Assembly: GCF_018139625.1 (NCBI RefSeq)
Contig: NZ_JAGSOH010000016.1
Span: 23,274-87,273, forward strand
Source: Actinospica acidithermotolerans
GTDB taxonomy: Bacteria > Actinomycetota > Actinomycetes > Streptomycetales > Catenulisporaceae
Reading direction: 5' to 3'
DNA length: 64,000 bases
Part shown: positions 61,501 to 64,000 of the stretch, piece after piece
Numbering within the stretch: the first letter of the stretch is position 1
How the letters are laid out: the number at the start of each line of letters is the position of its first letter
Translations under genes and position numbers: made by a program
Notes under the pieces: generated by a model
What the model was told of the DNA's origin: nothing
The model's database searches: none
Seen by the model: only the letters and a program-made list of their open reading frames with translations

Positions 61501-62800
61501 TGATGGCGGCCCCGAAGGCGGTGATCAGGTTCCCCTGGTTATCCCTGCGCCGCGAGCCGACGACGACCCGCACACCGGACTCGGCCAGGTCCTCGACAAG
61601 CGGCCGGACGATCCACCGAACGATGTCGCGAGCCTCCTTGGGGGTCGCCGCCTCGTCGAGGGCGTCGATCACGACCGCGAAGTGCCGCCCTTGCTGATCG
61701 GCCAGGGCCCGGGCCAGGCCGATGGCCAGGTCACCGGTCTGCTGCGGGATGGGTGCCGACGCCGCGCGGGCTATCTCGACGGCTACGTCCAGCGCCGTCT
61801 TGCTCTTGGCATGGACGGCACAGGTCACGGAGCCGACCGGTGCTCGTACGGCGCTGTCCTCAGGCGGTAGCACGGCGGCGATCCCCGGATCGGCAGACGT
61901 CACGATCCGACCGAGTACCGCGGACTTGCCCACTCCGGGCGAGCCCGTGACAACAAGCGCAGTGTGTTGTGGCTGTTCGCTGATGAGCCAGTCCGCAATC
62001 CTGGTCAGTGCGGCGCTGCGGCCGCGAAAGCGGTAGCCACGCTCGGAATCCCGCGACACGCCGCGAGCGCGTGGACGCCAGTGCCTCACCGCCTCCGGGT
62101 CCTTGTCAAGGGACCAGCCCCAGGAGGCAAGCGCGCTCTCGCCTGCGGCCTCTGCCGTCCAGTCGGCCAGCCGTCGGATCTTGGCGTCCGGCAGGGCGCG
62201 ATCGGCTTGCCACAGGGTGAATGCGCGGGCGTCACCGGTGCGGTTGGCCTGCCCGACGATCCCGACCACAGCCTGGTATGCCTCGCACCAGATCGGTGCT
62301 CCGCTGAAGCCGTCGGTCACACCTTGCCCGGGTCGGGCCTGGGTGTCCAATCGCACCCAGCCGTAGCCTGCGCTGGCGCCGATTGTCCCGACGGCCTCGC
62401 TGCCCAGGGCGTCGCCGCGCGGGAAGCCGAAGGTCCACCAGTCCTGTCCGGCGAGTTCACCGGGCTCCGGACAGCGCAGCCTCGCCGCCATGTGCGCGCT
62501 CACCGCATCGTCGAATTCGAGGACAGCGATGTCCTCGAGGTTGCGCCGTTCGATCGGCGGAGCGATGATTCGGTCCACCCGGACACGATGGTGCATCAGG
62601 GCTGCGGAGTTCGGGAAGGCCAGCCACAGTTCCGGACGAGGTTGCACATCGACATGGACGACGTGCGCGCAGGTCAACACATGGTGCTCGTCGATGAGAA
62701 CGCCGGTGCCCACCGGGGTGACATCGCGCTGGCTAAGATGGATCGCGACTACCCAGGAACTGTCCCGAGGCACTGCCGCCCGCAGTGTTTCCGAGATCAT
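58589..62800 (-). CDS. Trypsin-like protease fused to an AAA/NACHT-type NTPase and two WD40 propellers
   Basis: A 1403-residue protein starting MISETLRAAVPRDSSWVVAI, where the ATG overlaps the upstream Trypco1 stop (ATGA). Residues 1-210 are a chymotrypsin-fold protease with H46 (LTCAHVV), D90 (EDIAVLEFD) and S166 (GFSGAP), so the triad is complete. The NTPase has Walker A GSPGVGKS (286-293) and Walker B VVIDALDE (376-383). A helical region follows, then 14 WD40 blades from about residue 755 (LEGHTGPVNQVAAL) to the end. This is the architecture of the trypsin/STAND conflict systems described for multicellular bacteria: a ligand bound by WD40 would switch the NTPase and activate the protease. 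There is no signal peptide, so it is cytoplasmic. Confidence 0.9.
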   Translation of the reverse strand: MISETLRAAVPRDSSWVVAIHLSQRDVTPVGTGVLIDEHHVLTCAHVVHVDVQPRPELWLAFPNSAALMHHRVRVDRIIAPPIERRNLEDIAVLEFDDAVSAHMAARLRCPEPGELAGQDWWTFGFPRGDALGSEAVGTIGASAGYGWVRLDTQARPGQGVTDGFSGAPIWCEAYQAVVGIVGQANRTGDARAFTLWQADRALPDAKIRRLADWTAEAAGESALASWGWSLDKDPEAVRHWRPRARGVSRDSERGYRFRGRSAALTRIADWLISEQPQHTALVVTGSPGVGKSAVLGRIVTSADPGIAAVLPPEDSAVRAPVGSVTCAVHAKSKTALDVAVEIARAASAPIPQQTGDLAIGLARALADQQGRHFAVVIDALDEAATPKEARDIVRWIVRPLVEDLAESGVRVVVGSRRRDNQGNLITAFGAAITVVDLDHPAFFELEDLSEYALASLQLLGAERHGNPYEDTPVARPVAARIAALADGNFLVAGLIARAHGLHDSEPIQPEAISFSPKVDDAVHEFLDRIPPLGPRTAAELLTALAYAEAPGFTISLWDEALRALYGAEGSPGAEPLRDFARKSAANFLVEDTAAEGGGESERAYRLFHQALNDVLLAARDAQHEDERAIARTFIALGRRIGWQRGPAYLLRSLPGHAQRGAVMTELMADDGYPVYADLRRLIPAALRSPEVLRSNAERLRLLRKAQRAIDAPPHRRVALFSMVEAQEHLGSTYRNSNTPSAYRAAWAHLVPEEEQAVLEGHTGPVNQVAALPVGGERELLASAGSDGTLRLWDPDTGENVRVIRAPEGLSITAVCAVPNGDGTARLASGRSDGFVQVWDPETGEPLDAAKCGPGKISSICAVAYQPERLGLAILVGTNSVLLWDPAEGAPEQLPKSPTRRLKSVCAIPRDDGREVLGLGSKNGSIHIWDPVERTANMRVRGYAGAATAIFAFTTEDGATRLAVGGDDHAVRLWDESSGEHLYTLDQQSNPVTAICAIPRGDSERLLAVASGDGTIQVWRAESATCMKTLMADTGGVSSVCAVRVAGGSWLLATAGRDGSVRLWSPSEHRRVASEESIGLGRTVLLTAPGTRQAGKRLYSLSESGELRAWDPSTGELTKKWRSVNSDRKAPLLITDWSRSPWLVYAEKYGELGLWEMRDSAEFSYYSRADVRQFHGSTIGCHFSTVTAIAASPKDPSLAAPAITSQVFLCSAGADGTLRRWRFADLKLDGAVSNVGRPVRAMCVIYPDSMRDDVLIVGGSDERVRLFSFNTLEELSVLTSHRHPITSIVPLQARGQAPIVASVSADRELRVWDIAAQKTVGSIDMQGAWLNAATPLTGKGGNPLIATGGGDRIVRVWDLRGTQVMEIPVRHEVIDMSAAGSRLFLGLTSGLMALDIDETSLPN

Positions 62801-63114
62801 GCCTCGGAGCCGTCCTCGCCGGAGCGCCATCTGAGTTTGACCTCGAAGCTGCCTTCGCTGGCGGCCTTGGCCACCAGCCAGTTCATGGTCCCGCTCACCT
62901 TGACGCCGAACGTGATCTCGACTTCGTCAGGGCTCAGAGCCTTGAACCGGTCGAGTACATCGGCGGCCGCGGCGACAGCGGGATGCACGGCGTCGCGGAC
63001 GGCGCCGACCGTCTTGCCGAACACGACGTCGTGGTAGCCGTCCTGGGGTTCGATCTCGAAAAACACCTCCAGTCCATCGTCGTCTCCCGTGGTGTACTTC
63101 ACGACCTGGCTCAT
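62797..63114 (-). CDS. Trypco1-type (trypsin-co-occurring) small domain protein
   Basis: A 105-residue protein. The pattern LEVFFEIEPQDGYHDVVFGK, then LSPDEVEITFGVKVSGTMNW, LVAKAASEGSFEVKLRWRSG is the trypsin-co-occurring domain 1 (also known as the CU044_2847 family). These small proteins are encoded next to trypsin-NTPase conflict genes and are thought to regulate, or be substrates of, the protease. It overlaps the protease gene by 4 bp (ATGA), so both are made together. Its promoter should lie in 63115-63250. Confidence 0.85.
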   Translation of the reverse strand: MSQVVKYTTGDDDGLEVFFEIEPQDGYHDVVFGKTVGAVRDAVHPAVAAAADVLDRFKALSPDEVEITFGVKVSGTMNWLVAKAASEGSFEVKLRWRSGEDGSEA

Positions 63115-63350
63115 GCCAGCGACACCTCCGTAACTCAGCTAATCATGTTCTAGCAGGACGCTGAGGCGGGTGTCAGGCAACTGGGCCTATCGCAGTGCGA
63201 CCGTGACGGCAAGTCGTGCTCGGAACCTCCGCCGTCATCTGCTCTCGCTGAGAGCATCACAAAATCCGGAGCGGATTAGAGTTCACCGCCTAGATGTACT
63301 GCCCCGTGCGGTTGGGGACGCGGCTGGCGGGTGGTTTGCCTCTTGTCGAT

Positions 63351-63444
63351 GGACGTTGGGCAGTCCCCACTGGCGGACAGGAAGCCTCACACGCTGGCGG
63401 ACAAGTGACCTCCCCGGTGGACACGGTTGTTCCCCACGTGGACA
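63351..63444 (+). repeat. Phased direct repeats, iteron-like
   Basis: Copies of a short element ending in GGACA occur at 63375-63379, 63399-63403, 63419-63423 and 63440-63444, with a partial copy (GGAC) at 63351. Spacings are 24, 24, 20 and 21 bp. Longer versions read CTGGCGGACA twice, and CCCCGGTGGACA and CCCCACGTGGACA. The two-turn spacing is typical of protein-binding arrays. The stretch 63115-63537 contains no gene. Confidence 0.5.
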
Positions 63445-63537
63445 GCGTTTCTCCCCAGGGCGAGGCAGGTAGTGTCGTGTCCCGGGTTGGCCTGAGATAC
63501 TACGTCGACCGCCTGGAGCCAGTGGTGGGAGACGAGG

Positions 63538-63756
63538 GTGACGGCAGAGATCGATCCGAGCCTGAGTGAGCTGCGATCGATGGTCGCGGCTCCGCGCGGT
63601 ATCGCGCCGAGGACGGACTGGCCCGAGGTCCAGGCTGCGCTGGGCTTCGAGTTGCCGGCGTGGTCGGCAGGTTTGTTCGTGTCTTTCGCCGGTTGCGGTC
63701 ACGTTCATGCGCCACTCGGCCGTGGGGCTGACTTGTCGGATTATCGCCGGGGGTAG
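63538..63756 (+). CDS. Short SMI1/KNR4-like protein or fragment
   Basis: A 72-residue frame with a GTG start and a purine-rich GGGAGACGAGG before it. The start of a SMI1/KNR4-type domain is visible (SLSELRSMVAAP, then TDWPEVQAALGFELPA), the pattern DW-x2-VE-x3-G-x2-LP. After LPA the sequence departs from the family and the frame ends early, so this is probably a truncated immunity-type gene. Low certainty. Confidence 0.4.
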   Translation: MTAEIDPSLSELRSMVAAPRGIAPRTDWPEVQAALGFELPAWSAGLFVSFAGCGHVHAPLGRGADLSDYRRG

Positions 63757-63849
63757 CTGCCCGGTACAGGTCGCGTCGGGCGGCTGGTGCTCTCCGGGCT
63801 CATCGGGTCGTGAGAGCCAGTGTTCGCGTCTTGATGGGAGCGGTTGGTA

Positions 63850-64000
63850 TGGGTTGGGTGGAGGAGCGCAGTGGAGTGTTTCGGGTGCGGGTGCGGGTGC
63901 GGTTGGCGGATGGGCGGTCGGTGGATGTGGCGCGGTGTGGGTCGCGGCGGGAGGCGGAGGTGATCGCGGCGGGGTTGCCGCGGGTTCGGGTGGATCCGGC
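63850..64000 (+). CDS. Probable tyrosine-type site-specific integrase, N-terminal fragment (runs off the window)
   Basis: From ATG 63850 the translation is MGWVEERSGVFRVRVRVRLA, then DGRSVDVARCGSRREAEVIA. This is the N-terminal SAM-like/AP2-like arm-binding segment typical of actinobacterial tyrosine integrases (WVE-R-SG-RVR-R-ADGR). Only 50 codons are in the window, so catalytic residues are not visible. With the neighbouring repeat array it suggests an integrative element extending to the right. Confidence 0.6.

Noticed and set aside
63351..63444. Repeat array considered as a CRISPR
   Set aside because: The conserved part is only 5-10 bp and spacing is 20-24 bp; no repeat-spacer structure and no cas genes.

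Overview
The window is about 70% G+C. Its gene content points to a filamentous actinomycete: LmbU-type regulators, a dihydroxyphenylglycine/NRPS locus, a WXG100-type toxin carrier, an actinobacterial paa operon and long STAND/WD40 proteins. I suspect Catenulisporales or a relative, but that is inference only. I see no rRNA, tRNA or CRISPR array.

Region 1 (1-4.85 kb) is part of a phenylacetate catabolic locus. paaZ and the start of paaA run leftward; paaI, paaK and a TetR regulator (likely paaR) run rightward. The 160-bp divergent promoter carries two PaaR-like operators. Region 2 (4.85-13.1 kb) is mostly ordinary chromosome: a zinc alcohol dehydrogenase, a STAS protein, a winged-helix regulator, a CYTH-CHAD protein, an acyltransferase-3 protein, a cold-shock protein with a strong terminator, and a DEAD-box helicase.

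Region 3 (13.2-15.2 kb) is a leftward three-gene toxin cassette: a WXG100-like carrier, a RelA/SpoT-like nucleotide pyrophosphokinase toxin and a small candidate immunity gene.

Region 4 (15.4-34.3 kb) is the most interesting part. A tightly coupled leftward operon, hpgT-dpgA-dpgB-dpgC-mbtH-ABC exporter-NRPS (C-A-T-E), should make 3,5-dihydroxyphenylglycine (DPG) and load it on one orphan NRPS module. Five of its six junctions are 4-bp ATGA overlaps. Upstream lie two LmbU-family regulators with a small CPxCG protein between them. Downstream lie a two-component system, a MacB-type ABC system and a DpgD-like crotonase that may belong to the same cluster. The NRPS condensation domain carries a 3 x 14-residue Pro/Gly-rich repeat, and its motif reappears in the C-terminal tail of the neighbouring exporter.

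Region 5 (35-64 kb) is an accessory, conflict-rich island. It holds a livF remnant, a wall-anchored-looking stalk protein, an MFS pseudogene, an nSTAND1-WD40 protein with a membrane-tethered partner, an IS1380-type transposase, a BMP-like tethered protein, and an 11.6-kb RHS/LamG/Hint polymorphic toxin with a low-GC toxin tip and an immunity gene. After these come decayed transposon fragments and a Trypco1 plus trypsin-NTPase-WD40 pair. The right edge has phased direct repeats, an SMI1-like fragment and the first 50 codons of a probable tyrosine integrase, which suggests that a mobile element starts there.
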